From: JAICJJ01 sp039809985
GTDB lineage: Bacteria; Chloroflexota; Chloroflexia; Thermomicrobiales; UBA6265
Direction: 5' to 3'
Length of the DNA stretch: 23,857 nucleotides
NCBI GenBank assembly: GCA_039809985.1
Contig: JBDHWC010000035.1
Location: 1 to 23,857 of the forward strand
The first letter of the stretch is position 1, and each line of letters begins with the position of its first letter. The translations under genes and the position numbers were made by a program. Under the pieces are notes generated by a model. It was not told where the DNA came from, made no database searches, and saw nothing but the letters and a program-made list of their open reading frames with translations. Shown piece by piece: positions 14,667 through 22,142 of the stretch.

Positions 14667-15872
14667 TTACCCGCTCGGCAGCGTGACGCGGTAGAGGAGC
14701 CCGCTGGCATCGTCGGAGACGATCAGGCTGCCGTCCGGGGCGAGCACCACGCCGGCGGGGCGGCCCGTCCGTTGGCCGCTGGCGTTCTGCCACCCCGTCA
14801 CCAGGTCGGTCGCGCCGACCGGCACGCCGTCCTTGAAGGCGATCAGCAGGAGTTTCGGCGCGGCCGGCGGCTGGCGGTTCCACGAGCCGTGCTGGGCCAC
14901 GACGAGGTCGCCGCTCAGGTCCGGGGGCACCCCGTTGCCGCTCAGGAACGCCAGCCCGAGCGGTGCGGAGTGCGCCTGGATGCCGACGGTGGGCGGCGTC
15001 ACGCGGGAGCAGTCCGCCCCCGCCACCTGCGGCGTGGCGTCCGGCGGCAGGCACGCCGGCCAGCCGTAGGTCGCGCCCTCGCGGACGATCGTCACCAGGT
15101 CCGGGGGGATCTCGTTGCCTTGGTTGTCCCGTTCGTTGACGGTCGCCCAGAGCGCGCCGGTGCCCGGCTGGAACGCGAGTCCCACCGGGTTCCGCAACCC
15201 CGTGGCGATGACCTGCAGGTCGCTGCCGTCGGGATTGGCACGGCTGACCGTGGCGCGGATCGGGTCGGTCTCCCGGCAGATGTTGCAGGAGGACCCCACG
15301 GCCAGGTAGAGCAGGTTGTCCGGCCCGAACGCCACCGTCCGCGTGCTGTGGCCGCCCGCCGGCAGGTTGGGGATGACCACCTCCTGCTGGCCGACCGGCC
15401 CGTCCGGGCGGTAGGCGTACCGGCTCACCTGCGTCTGCTCGCCGACGTAGAGGAAGGTGCCGTCGGCATCGGTGAACAGGGCCACGCTGGCCGGTTGCGC
15501 CAGCCCGGTGAGCAGCGTCTCCCGCTCGCCGAGCGTGCCGTCGGCGTAGGGGTAGCGGGAGACGCTGCCTGCGGCCGCATCGGCGACGAGCAGGTTCCCC
15601 GCGTGGTCGAAGGCCATGAATCGCGGCTTGTCCAGCCCGCCGGCGATCACCGACACCGTGGCGCCCGCGGGGGCCAGCAGCGTTGGCTGGGGCGCGCCGA
15701 TCCCGTTCGGGTCGAGCACGTCGACGGGAACGAGCGCGCCGTTGGCGGTCGCCGCGTCGTCGACCAGCAGGGCCGGCCCGTCCTGCGCCGTCGCCGGGGA
15801 CGCGAACGCGGCGGTCCCGACGAGCAGCAGGGCCAGGGCGACGATCCGTGCGACCGTGGGTGCGTGGGCCAT
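14667..15872 (-). CDS. Exported glucose/sorbosone dehydrogenase-like beta-propeller
   Basis: Secreted six-bladed propeller protein (401 aa) of the PQQ-type glucose/sorbosone dehydrogenase family. A Sec signal peptide covers about residues 1-30 (hydrophobic IVALALLLVGTAAFA, then ASPATAQD). Family blocks include AGGLDKPRFMAFDHAGNLLVA, GGHSTRTVAFGPDNLLYLAVG followed by the paired cysteines SSCNIC, GLRNPVGLAFQPGTGALWATV with NERDNQG, and HSAPLGLAFLSG. WPACLPP and GADCSR carry further Cys for disulfides. The ATG follows AGGAAGGCACGC. Family members oxidise sugars with PQQ outside the membrane, but many homologues are uncharacterised. No PQQ biosynthesis genes are in view. Confidence 0.82.
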   Translation of the reverse strand: MAHAPTVARIVALALLLVGTAAFASPATAQDGPALLVDDAATANGALVPVDVLDPNGIGAPQPTLLAPAGATVSVIAGGLDKPRFMAFDHAGNLLVADAAAGSVSRYPYADGTLGERETLLTGLAQPASVALFTDADGTFLYVGEQTQVSRYAYRPDGPVGQQEVVIPNLPAGGHSTRTVAFGPDNLLYLAVGSSCNICRETDPIRATVSRANPDGSDLQVIATGLRNPVGLAFQPGTGALWATVNERDNQGNEIPPDLVTIVREGATYGWPACLPPDATPQVAGADCSRVTPPTVGIQAHSAPLGLAFLSGNGVPPDLSGDLVVAQHGSWNRQPPAAPKLLLIAFKDGVPVGATDLVTGWQNASGQRTGRPAGVVLAPDGSLIVSDDASGLLYRVTLPSG

Positions 15873-16020
15873 GCGCGTGCCTTCCTGACTTGGGCGGCCG
15901 CCATCGGGAGCGGCTCGGGCGGGCGGGAAGATTCTCGGCCGGCCCCTGCGGGTTCGACGGCGACACGCCGCCGCCCGCCATCGCGCCTCGGCGTTGGTCA
16001 CGCGCGCGAGGCCGGGCCGA

Positions 16021-16416
16021 TCAGGCTTCGTCGACGCCGGCCGGGAACTCGATCGCGACTGGCAGCGATTGCTGCTTCCAGTCGTCGAGCGGGTCGTCGG
16101 GCGTGGCGTACTTGGCGACCAGCAGATCGCGGGCCAGCCGGTCCTCGTCCGTGCCGCCTTGCAGGATGCGGGCCACCCCGGCGCGGGTCTCGCCCCCCAG
16201 TTCCACCGTGACCCGGTGGTTTGCCCGGACGTTGCGCACCCAGTCCGACCCGTCGCCGCCGCCGGCGAGCAGGTACATGCGGCCCCGGTGCTCGCCGAAC
16301 CAGATCTCGATGCGGTGCGGCTGGCCGGAACGCCGTCCGGTCGTGGTCAGATAGGCGTACGGGGTGCCGCGCCAGCGCGCCAGCCAGTCCCGGGCATCCT
16401 GCGTTGCTTCGACCAT
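16021..16416 (-). CDS. Deazaflavin (F420)-dependent nitroreductase family protein
   Basis: Small split-barrel protein (131 aa) of the Ddn/DUF385 type, related to F420H2-dependent quinone and nitro reductases of mycobacteria. Typical blocks are YAYLTTTGRRSGQPHRIEIWF, GRMYLLAGGGDGSDWVRNV with RANHRVTVELGG, and a C-terminal helix with RDLLVAKY. The ATG at 16416 is preceded by CAGGAG at about ten bases. A longer frame up to 16803 is open but its extra sequence is low complexity and Arg/Pro-rich, so it is rejected. The product would reduce quinones or enones with F420H2 if the organism makes F420; FMN use is the alternative. It stands alone between two unrelated minus-strand genes. Confidence 0.78.
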   Translation of the reverse strand: MVEATQDARDWLARWRGTPYAYLTTTGRRSGQPHRIEIWFGEHRGRMYLLAGGGDGSDWVRNVRANHRVTVELGGETRAGVARILQGGTDEDRLARDLLVAKYATPDDPLDDWKQQSLPVAIEFPAGVDEA

Positions 16417-16788
16417 GGGCTGCACGCTCCTGACGCGACCGCGAAGACCCGAGACAGCGCGCCCCGCCAGCGGAGAGGAGCGAACCGCCGCCTCCCCGGT
16501 TGCCGGGCTCGTCGCAAAGGTGACTGTGGCCGGGCTTGCGTGCGGCGCGTCGCATGGGGTCCAACAGGGACTCAATGAGCTTCGGGTCCGACGGCGGCGG
16601 TTGTCGTGACGGTCCCGGCGGCGAGGAGGGCGTCGCGGCGGTCGAAGGCCCGAGGGATCGCGGCCGAAGCCTGTCTCGTTCGCGGCTCCGAGCTCCTCGA
16701 ATCCGTGGGGCGATGTCCGGGTTCCCTCCGCCGGCCCGCTGGCCTCCTTGACGCAGTGTGGCGGCCCGTGCCGGTGCCGCGACGGCGC
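16417..16788. other. Gene-free stretch upstream of the nitroreductase-family gene
   Basis: About 370 bases with open frames but no protein-like sequence and no RNA gene that I recognise. On the minus strand one short frame reads AFDRRDALLAAGTV, reminiscent of a Tat leader, then stops; no start codon or ribosome-binding site supports it. It probably holds the promoter of the nitroreductase gene. Confidence 0.4.
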
Positions 16789-16830
16789 GGGCCGGCACGG
16801 CACCGGTCGCCCTGTGCGCCGTGCCGGCCC
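16766..16830 (-). terminator. Three-armed hairpin region after the M20 amidohydrolase gene
   Basis: A perfect 13-bp stem (GGGCCGGCACGGC at 16789-16801 with its complement at 16818-16830, 16-base loop) lies 17 bases beyond the stop of the minus-strand amidohydrolase gene. The left arm can instead pair with CCGTGCCGG (16766-16774), and its 3' part with CCGGTGCCG (16771-16779). Two or more mutually exclusive stems are therefore possible. No T-run is present. A terminator is the simplest reading. Confidence 0.5.
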
Positions 16831-16846
16831 ATCGTTCCGCTGGCCG

Positions 16847-18466
16847 CTAGCCGATCCGCTCGCGGACGCCCTCGTTCGGGGTCGGGATCCACCACTCCTC
16901 GCCGCGGGGGGTGGTGACGTACTCCGGCCAGCGGAGGTCGACCGGCGGCACGAAGTCCTTGGGCAGCAGGGGGGCGACCCAGCGCGAGCCGCCGACCCCG
17001 CCGCCGGTCCGCTCGTCGAACTCGGCCTTGGCCTTGGCCAGTTCCTCCGGCTGGGTCAGCAGGTCGACGACGGTGCCGGCGACCGTCTTGCAGGCGAGGA
17101 ACATCCCCGGGTCGATGATCTCCGGCCGGCCGCCCATCGCGAGGTAGGCCCAGTTCGGGTACTCGTAGCCGTGGTGCGGCGGCCGCAGGCTCGGTCGGCC
17201 GGTGAAGACGCGGACGGTCGGGGCGTGCCACGTGTAGTCGACGTAGTCGTCGGAGGTGAAGTTCTTCTGCCACGACGGGAGGAGGGCGCGCTGGCCGGCC
17301 TCGTACTCGGCGGGCGGGGTGAGCCGTTCGTAGGCGTCGGCCCACGGCGTCTCCATCGGCTCCAGCCCGAGGTGGCGCTGGATGTCGCGGCAGAACTCGC
17401 GGGCGGCGTCGGAGTAGACCGGCGGGCCGACCTGTTCCATGTTGCGATAGGCGAGGTCGGCGAGGGCGTTGTTGGCGAGGCCGACCCGGGTCTTGGTCAC
17501 CCACTGCACGTAGGCCTCGCAGCCGGTCGCGGCGGCGGCGGCCTTCGCGTTGTTGGCGAGCACGTCGTAGATCTTCTGCTGGACCCCGAGCAGCGGCGAG
17601 CGCCACGAGTACTGGATCTGGGCGAAGCGGGGCGGCAGGTTGTCGGAGGTGGCGTCGCCGGCGGCGAGGACGAACTCGTTCAGGGTCCACGTCCCCGTGT
17701 GGGGGAACATCGCCTCCTTGGTGTACTTGGTGGTGGTGTACATCAGGAAGAGGGCGTCGATCGCGCCGGGGCAGCGGGCGGTGATGTGGGAGCTGGCGGC
17801 GCTCTCGTCGCTGGCGGTGGGCGAGGTGCCGCGGGTGATCCACGCCTCCGGGTTGGCGCACTCGAAGGTGAAGACCGCGCTCCAGTAGGAGCCGCAGTGC
17901 GTCTCCCAGACGGTGGTGTTGGCGTTCAGCGGGTGGTAGGAGACGAAGGCGTCGGCGCCGTCGAAGTAGCCCTTGGCGGCGTGGACCGGCTTGGAGCCGC
18001 AGACCTTCTCGGCCGGCTCGCCGAAGAACCTGAGGGTGCCGGCGACGCCGTGCCGCTCCATCGCCGCCTTGGCGGCGAGCATGCCGCCGAGGGCCCCGAC
18101 GCCGAGCATGGAATGGGGGTCGGTGTGGCCCGCCGTCCACGGGTGGAGCCCGGCCCGCGGCTGCGGCCGGGCCACCGGCTCCTGCGAGTTGCCGGGGACT
18201 GCGTCGTACTCGGCGTAGGAGCCGATGGTCGGCCCGCCCTTGCCGTGCGACCACGTCGCGGCGAAGGCGGTCGGCATCCCGCCGGAGCCGGCCTCGACCT
18301 CCCAGCCGTCGTCGCGCAGGAGGTCGACGTAGGCCTTGGCCGAGCGGTACTCGCGCCAGGCCGGCTCGGCGTACCGCCAGATCTCGAGGTCGAAGTCGGA
18401 GAGGCGCTGGGCGTTGGCGTCGACCCAGGCGTGGGCGGTCCGCTTGGCGTCGGAGTGCGCGGTCAT
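16847..18466 (-). CDS. M20-family amidohydrolase (AbgB-like)
   Basis: Zinc-type amidohydrolase (539 aa) of the M20 family, resembling aminobenzoyl-glutamate hydrolase subunit B. Blocks in order are GSYAEYDAVPGNSQE (Asp about 88), AGHTDPHSMLGVGALGG (His 114, Asp 116, His 118), FFGEPAEKVCGSKPVHAAKGY (Glu 150 and 153) and DAFVSYHPLNANTTVWET. The middle third is the lid/dimerisation domain. The usual CGH metal motif of the M20D group reads DPH here, which still offers an Asp and a His ligand. The ATG at 18466 follows AAAGGGGCCACG; a longer start at 18484 has no site. It likely cleaves N-acyl or aminobenzoyl amides of amino acids in the cytoplasm. It is divergent from a polyamine-type importer, which may deliver its substrate. 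Confidence 0.87.
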   Translation of the reverse strand: MTAHSDAKRTAHAWVDANAQRLSDFDLEIWRYAEPAWREYRSAKAYVDLLRDDGWEVEAGSGGMPTAFAATWSHGKGGPTIGSYAEYDAVPGNSQEPVARPQPRAGLHPWTAGHTDPHSMLGVGALGGMLAAKAAMERHGVAGTLRFFGEPAEKVCGSKPVHAAKGYFDGADAFVSYHPLNANTTVWETHCGSYWSAVFTFECANPEAWITRGTSPTASDESAASSHITARCPGAIDALFLMYTTTKYTKEAMFPHTGTWTLNEFVLAAGDATSDNLPPRFAQIQYSWRSPLLGVQQKIYDVLANNAKAAAAATGCEAYVQWVTKTRVGLANNALADLAYRNMEQVGPPVYSDAAREFCRDIQRHLGLEPMETPWADAYERLTPPAEYEAGQRALLPSWQKNFTSDDYVDYTWHAPTVRVFTGRPSLRPPHHGYEYPNWAYLAMGGRPEIIDPGMFLACKTVAGTVVDLLTQPEELAKAKAEFDERTGGGVGGSRWVAPLLPKDFVPPVDLRWPEYVTTPRGEEWWIPTPNEGVRERIG

Positions 18467-18736
18467 CGTGGCCCCTTTCTGCATGACACGTGCAACCGTT
18501 GGCTCGCAGCCGCATTCTACCGGGGGGGCGAATCGGGCGAGGGACATCTTGTGCGGCGGGTGGCGCGACGATAGACTCGGGGTCGGTCCCAGTGTGTCGG
18601 GTGCATGTCGACGACCGTTCGCGGGCGTCTCTTCGGCCCCGCAACGGCTCGCGGCCCCTGCTTCCCCGCCATCGGGGGCAGCCCGTATCGTCCGGACGCC
18701 GGCGACCACGCCGGCCAGCGACCGCGGAGGCCAGTG
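18467..18736. other. Divergent intergenic region between amidohydrolase and importer
   Basis: 270 bases separating the two divergent start codons. It holds the ribosome-binding sites of both genes and one good promoter for the importer side. No clear operator dyad was found. Its size leaves room for shared regulation of the two transcription units. Confidence 0.5.
18549..18577 (+). promoter_or_regulatory. Candidate housekeeping promoter of the importer operon
   Basis: TTGTGC and TAGACT are separated by exactly 17 bases, a fair match to the -35/-10 consensus, about 160 bases before the binding-protein start. This implies a leader of about 150 bases. It is the best-spaced promoter seen in the window. 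Confidence 0.45.
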
Positions 18737-19975
18737 ATGGGTGACCAGCGAGACGACCTGTCGTTCGCACAGCGGATGGTTGGCAGCCGCCGGCCGGAAC
18801 GCATGGCGATGCTGCGCGACTTGGACGCGATGAGCCGGCGCGGCCTGCTGCTGCGCGCCGGCCGGCTCGGCGCGGGGGCGGCGGCGACCGCCGGCCTGCT
18901 GCGGGCCGGCCTGCCGCTGGTCGGGGCCGCGGCGCAGGCGACGCCGCCGGCAGCGGCGGCGGTCAAGCTGCCGGAGTTCGGGCCGAACGACGTGCCGGAG
19001 GCGCTGAAGGGGAGCGGCGAGCTGCGCGTCATCTCGTGGGGCGGCGCGCTGCAGGACGCCCAGCGCGAGGCGTATTTCAAGCCGTTCGAGGAGATCTGCG
19101 GGATCAAGGTGGTCGAGGCCGAGGGGCCGGACGTCTCCAAGATCAAGGCGATGGTCGACAGCGGCAACGTCGAGTACGACGTGGTCGAGGTCGACCGCTC
19201 CGACGTGATGCGGCTGGAGAAGCTCGGGGACTACTGGAACGAGATCGACTACGCCAACTTCGACACCGCCAACATTCCCGAGGCCTACCGGTACAAGTAC
19301 TCGGTCGACATGCTGCCCTACGGCACGGTGATCGGCTACCGGAACGACGTCTTCGCCGAGGGCCCGACTGACCAGGCCGGGTTCTGGGACGTCGCCAAGT
19401 TCCCCGGCCCGCGCACCACGGAGAGCGGCGCCGGCGGGGTTGTCCCGTACCTCGAGGCGGCGGTGATGGCCGACGGGGTCGCGAAGGACAAGATCTACCC
19501 CATCGACATCGACCGCGCCTTCAACAAGCTCGGCGAGCTGAAGCCGAACATCGTCAAGTTCTGGGAGGCGGGGGCGCAGCCGGCGCAGTTGCTGAACGAC
19601 AAGGAGGCGGTGCTGGGCCACCTCTGGTCAGGCCGCATCTACGCCATCCAGGAGGCCGGCGCGCCGGTGACGACGGTCTGGAACCAGGCGATGCTGGCGA
19701 CCGACGTCTGGGCTTCGCCGAAGGGCTCCAACGCGGAGAACGCGATCAAGTTCATGGCCTTCTCGACGCTGCCGGTGGCGCAGGCCCGGATCTGCCTGCT
19801 GATCCCCTACGGCTTCGTCAACAACGCGGCGGCCAAGCTGCTGCCGCCGGAGCGGGTCAACCAGCTGCCGACGGCGCCGCAGTTCCTCGAGCAGGGGTTC
19901 ATCCGCGACATCCCGTGGTGGGTGGACAACACCCAGGCAGTCACCGACCGCTGGAACGAGTGGATCCTCGAGTAG
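18737..19975 (+). CDS. Spermidine/putrescine-type ABC substrate-binding protein (Tat signal)
   Basis: Extracytoplasmic solute-binding protein (412 aa) of the PotD/PotF-like family. The twin-arginine leader is MSRRGLLLRAGRLGAG at residues 32-47, followed by a hydrophobic stretch and AQATPPAAAA, so export is folded and Tat-dependent. The mature part has GELRVISWGGALQDAQREAYF, VEYDVVEVDRSDVMRL, MLPYGTVIGYRNDVF and the C-terminal WWVDNTQAVTDRWNEWI, all typical of the family. The ATG at 18737 follows GCGGAGG at about seven bases. The protein is first in an operon with an ATPase and two permeases. The ligand could be polyamines, but family members also bind opines, amino-acid derivatives and other cationic solutes. 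Confidence 0.88.
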   Translation: MGDQRDDLSFAQRMVGSRRPERMAMLRDLDAMSRRGLLLRAGRLGAGAAATAGLLRAGLPLVGAAAQATPPAAAAVKLPEFGPNDVPEALKGSGELRVISWGGALQDAQREAYFKPFEEICGIKVVEAEGPDVSKIKAMVDSGNVEYDVVEVDRSDVMRLEKLGDYWNEIDYANFDTANIPEAYRYKYSVDMLPYGTVIGYRNDVFAEGPTDQAGFWDVAKFPGPRTTESGAGGVVPYLEAAVMADGVAKDKIYPIDIDRAFNKLGELKPNIVKFWEAGAQPAQLLNDKEAVLGHLWSGRIYAIQEAGAPVTTVWNQAMLATDVWASPKGSNAENAIKFMAFSTLPVAQARICLLIPYGFVNNAAAKLLPPERVNQLPTAPQFLEQGFIRDIPWWVDNTQAVTDRWNEWILE

Positions 19976-19985
19976 GCGCGCGAGG

Positions 19986-20019
19986 CGCGGGGCCGGGCGG
20001 CGCGCCGCCCGGCCCCGCG
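19986..20019. promoter_or_regulatory. Perfect 34-bp palindrome between binding protein and ATPase genes
   Basis: Seventeen bases on each side pair perfectly (centre GGCG/CGCC at 20002/20003), 11 bases after the binding-protein stop. The right edge touches the GAGGG ribosome-binding site of the ATPase gene. Such intercistronic hairpins in ABC operons commonly stabilise or partly terminate the upstream message, giving more binding protein than membrane parts. Translation control of the ATPase start is a second possibility. Confidence 0.55.
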
Positions 20020-20031
20020 AGGGCCATGCCG

Positions 20032-21165
20032 ATGGCGAGCACCACCAGCCGGCCCGCCGCCGCCGAGGCCGAGCGGATCGGCGACCTCGGGGCGCGGGTC
20101 CGCTTCGACCGGATCGAGAAGGCGTACCCGGGAGGCAGCGGCAACGCGGTCGACGGCGTCTCGATCGACATCGCGCCGGGGGAGTTCGTGACCCTGCTCG
20201 GGCCGTCCGGCTCGGGCAAGACGACGACCCTGATGATGCTGGCCGGCTTCGAGACGCCGACCGCCGGCGAGGTCTGGGTCGACGACGACCCGGTGGCGGC
20301 GGTGCCGCCGTGGCGGCGCAACATCGGCATGGTCTTCCAGAACTACGCCCTCTTCCCGCACATGACGGTCGGCGAGAACATCGGCTTCCCGCTGAACCTG
20401 CGGAAAGTGCCGAAGACGGAGGTCGGGCAGCGGACCCGGCAGGTGCTGGAGCTGGTCGGCCTGCCCGGCTACGAGCGCCGTTTCCCCCGCCAACTCTCCG
20501 GCGGCCAGCAGCAGCGGGTCGCGCTCGCCCGGGCCCTCGTCTTCAACCCGCGGGTGCTGCTGATGGACGAGCCGCTCGGCGCGCTCGACAAGCAGCTGCG
20601 GGAACGGCTCCAGCTGGAGATCAAGGCGCTGCACGACCAGCTGGGGGTGACGATCATCTACGTCACCCACGACCAGCAGGAGGCGCTGGTGATGTCCGAC
20701 AGGATCGCCGTCATGAACAACGGCCGGCTGGAGCAGATCGGCGCGCCGAACGCGCTCTACGACGAGCCGGCGACCCGCTTCGTCGCCGCCTTCATCGGCG
20801 AGTCGAACTTCCTCGACGGGCGGGTGGTCGGCTTCGACCATGCGCTCGGCCTCGTCGAGGTGCCGGGGATCGGCACCCTGCGGGCCCCGGCCCACGCCGG
20901 CTGGGCGGTCAACAGCCCGGCCGCGCTGACGGTCCGGCCGGAGAAGATCGTCTTCGCCGACGAACTGGGCGACGCGCCGGCGAACCGGGTCGAGGCGGAG
21001 ATCACCTCGGTCATCTTCGTCGGCGAGAACCACCGCTACGAGGCCCGGCTCGACGGCGGCCAGTCCCTCGTCCTGAAGCGGACGCACCGCTCCGGCGTCG
21101 CCCGCGCCGCCCGGGGCGAGCGGGCCACGCTCGGCTGGCACGTCGCCGACTGCCGGATCGTCTGA
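20032..21165 (+). CDS. potA: Polyamine-type ABC transporter ATPase
   Basis: Nucleotide-binding subunit (377 aa) powering the importer. Walker A is GPSGSGKT (about 57-64), the Q-loop is GMVFQNYALFPHMTV, the signature is LSGGQQQR (about 155-162), Walker B is VLLMDEPLGALD and the switch is VTHDQQEAL. After about residue 235 a TOBE-type regulatory domain follows (AAFIGESNFLDG, LTVRPEKI), as in PotA and other CUT1-type ATPases. ATG at 20032 is preferred: GAGGG lies eight bases before it, whereas an ATG at 20026 is only two bases from that site. The gene follows the palindrome and is 14 bases from the first permease gene. Confidence 0.92.
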   Translation: MASTTSRPAAAEAERIGDLGARVRFDRIEKAYPGGSGNAVDGVSIDIAPGEFVTLLGPSGSGKTTTLMMLAGFETPTAGEVWVDDDPVAAVPPWRRNIGMVFQNYALFPHMTVGENIGFPLNLRKVPKTEVGQRTRQVLELVGLPGYERRFPRQLSGGQQQRVALARALVFNPRVLLMDEPLGALDKQLRERLQLEIKALHDQLGVTIIYVTHDQQEALVMSDRIAVMNNGRLEQIGAPNALYDEPATRFVAAFIGESNFLDGRVVGFDHALGLVEVPGIGTLRAPAHAGWAVNSPAALTVRPEKIVFADELGDAPANRVEAEITSVIFVGENHRYEARLDGGQSLVLKRTHRSGVARAARGERATLGWHVADCRIV

Positions 21166-21179
21166 GGACGGGGGCGACC

Positions 21180-22142
21180 ATGGCCACGCAGACGCAGGCG
21201 CAGCCGCAGGCGGGGGCGGTCGGGACGGCGGACCGGACCGGGCAGGCGGCGCGATTCGCCCGGCAGGGGCGGGCGGCCCAGCGGCGCTACCTGCTGCTGC
21301 TGCTGCCGGCGCTCCTCTTCCTCGTCGTCTTCTACGGCTACCCGGTGGCGTCGATGCTGACGCGGGCGTTCACCGACCCGCACCTAGGCCTGCAGAACTT
21401 CGCGCCGTTCGTGCAGGCCCGGAGCAAGATCGAGTTCCTCGGGACGACCATCCCGAGCAACGCCTACCTGCGGGTGATCGGGATCACGCTGCAGATCGCC
21501 TTCGGGGTGACGCTGGTCACGTTGCTGCTCGGCTACCCGGTGGCGTACGCGCTGTCGTCGATGTCGCTGGCGCGGGCGAACCTGCTGATGATCTTCGTCC
21601 TGATCCCGTTCTGGACGAGCATCCTCGTCCGCTCCTACGCGTGGATGGTGCTGCTGAACAAGGAGGGGCTGGTCAACAAGGTGCTGACGGGGCTCGGCTT
21701 CACCCCGGAGCCGCTCTCGCTGATGCACACCCGGCTGGCGGTCTACATCGGGATGATCCACATCCTCCTGCCGTTCATGATCCTGCCGCTCTACGCGGTG
21801 ATGCGCGGCATCGACCGGAACCTGATGCGGGCGGCGGAGAACCTCGGGGCGCGGCCGACGCAGACCTTCCGCCACGTCTTCCTGCCGCTCAGCCTGCCGG
21901 GGGTGGGGGCGGGGGTGCTGCTGGTCTTCATCCTCGCCCTCGGCTTCTACATCACCCCGGCCCTGCTCGGCGGCCAGAAGGACGTGATGATCTCGATGCT
22001 GATCCAGCAGCAGGTGGCGAACCTGAACTGGGGCTCGGCCGCCGCCCTCGCGCTGGTGCTGCTCCTGATCGCGGTGGCGATCTACCTCGCCTTCACCCGG
22101 GTGCTCGGGGTCCAGAAGATCTTCGGCGGGGCGGCCCGATGA
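21180..22142 (+). CDS. potB: Polyamine-type ABC transporter permease (PotB-like)
   Basis: First inner-membrane permease (320 aa) of the importer. A hydrophilic, Gln/Ala-rich N-terminus (about 1-36) precedes six predicted membrane segments. The first is YLLLLLPALLFLVVFYGYPV; others lie around 105-130, 135-155, 185-210, 235-260 and 285-310. The cytoplasmic EAA loop that docks to the ATPase reads RAAENLGARPTQTFRHVFLP. The ATG is preceded by GAGGACGGGGGCGACC. The stop overlaps the start of the next permease gene (ATGA), so the pair is translationally coupled. Confidence 0.92.
   Translation: MATQTQAQPQAGAVGTADRTGQAARFARQGRAAQRRYLLLLLPALLFLVVFYGYPVASMLTRAFTDPHLGLQNFAPFVQARSKIEFLGTTIPSNAYLRVIGITLQIAFGVTLVTLLLGYPVAYALSSMSLARANLLMIFVLIPFWTSILVRSYAWMVLLNKEGLVNKVLTGLGFTPEPLSLMHTRLAVYIGMIHILLPFMILPLYAVMRGIDRNLMRAAENLGARPTQTFRHVFLPLSLPGVGAGVLLVFILALGFYITPALLGGQKDVMISMLIQQQVANLNWGSAAALALVLLLIAVAIYLAFTRVLGVQKIFGGAAR

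Noticed and set aside
16572..16700. Short minus-strand peptide AFDRRDALLAAGTV resembling a Tat leader
   Set aside because: No start codon or ribosome-binding site, stops after a few more residues, and no continuation recognisable in other frames; it could be a gene remnant but cannot be supported.
11907..16846. tRNA or rRNA genes in the gene-free stretches
   Set aside because: No cloverleaf or rRNA-like sequence was found by eye, including around a GAATCC at about 16700; a covariance-model scan would be needed to exclude small RNAs.
18467..19621. Upstream extension of the M20 amidohydrolase frame
   Set aside because: It runs antisense to the binding-protein gene. A good ribosome-binding site and family-like N-terminus fix the start at 18466.
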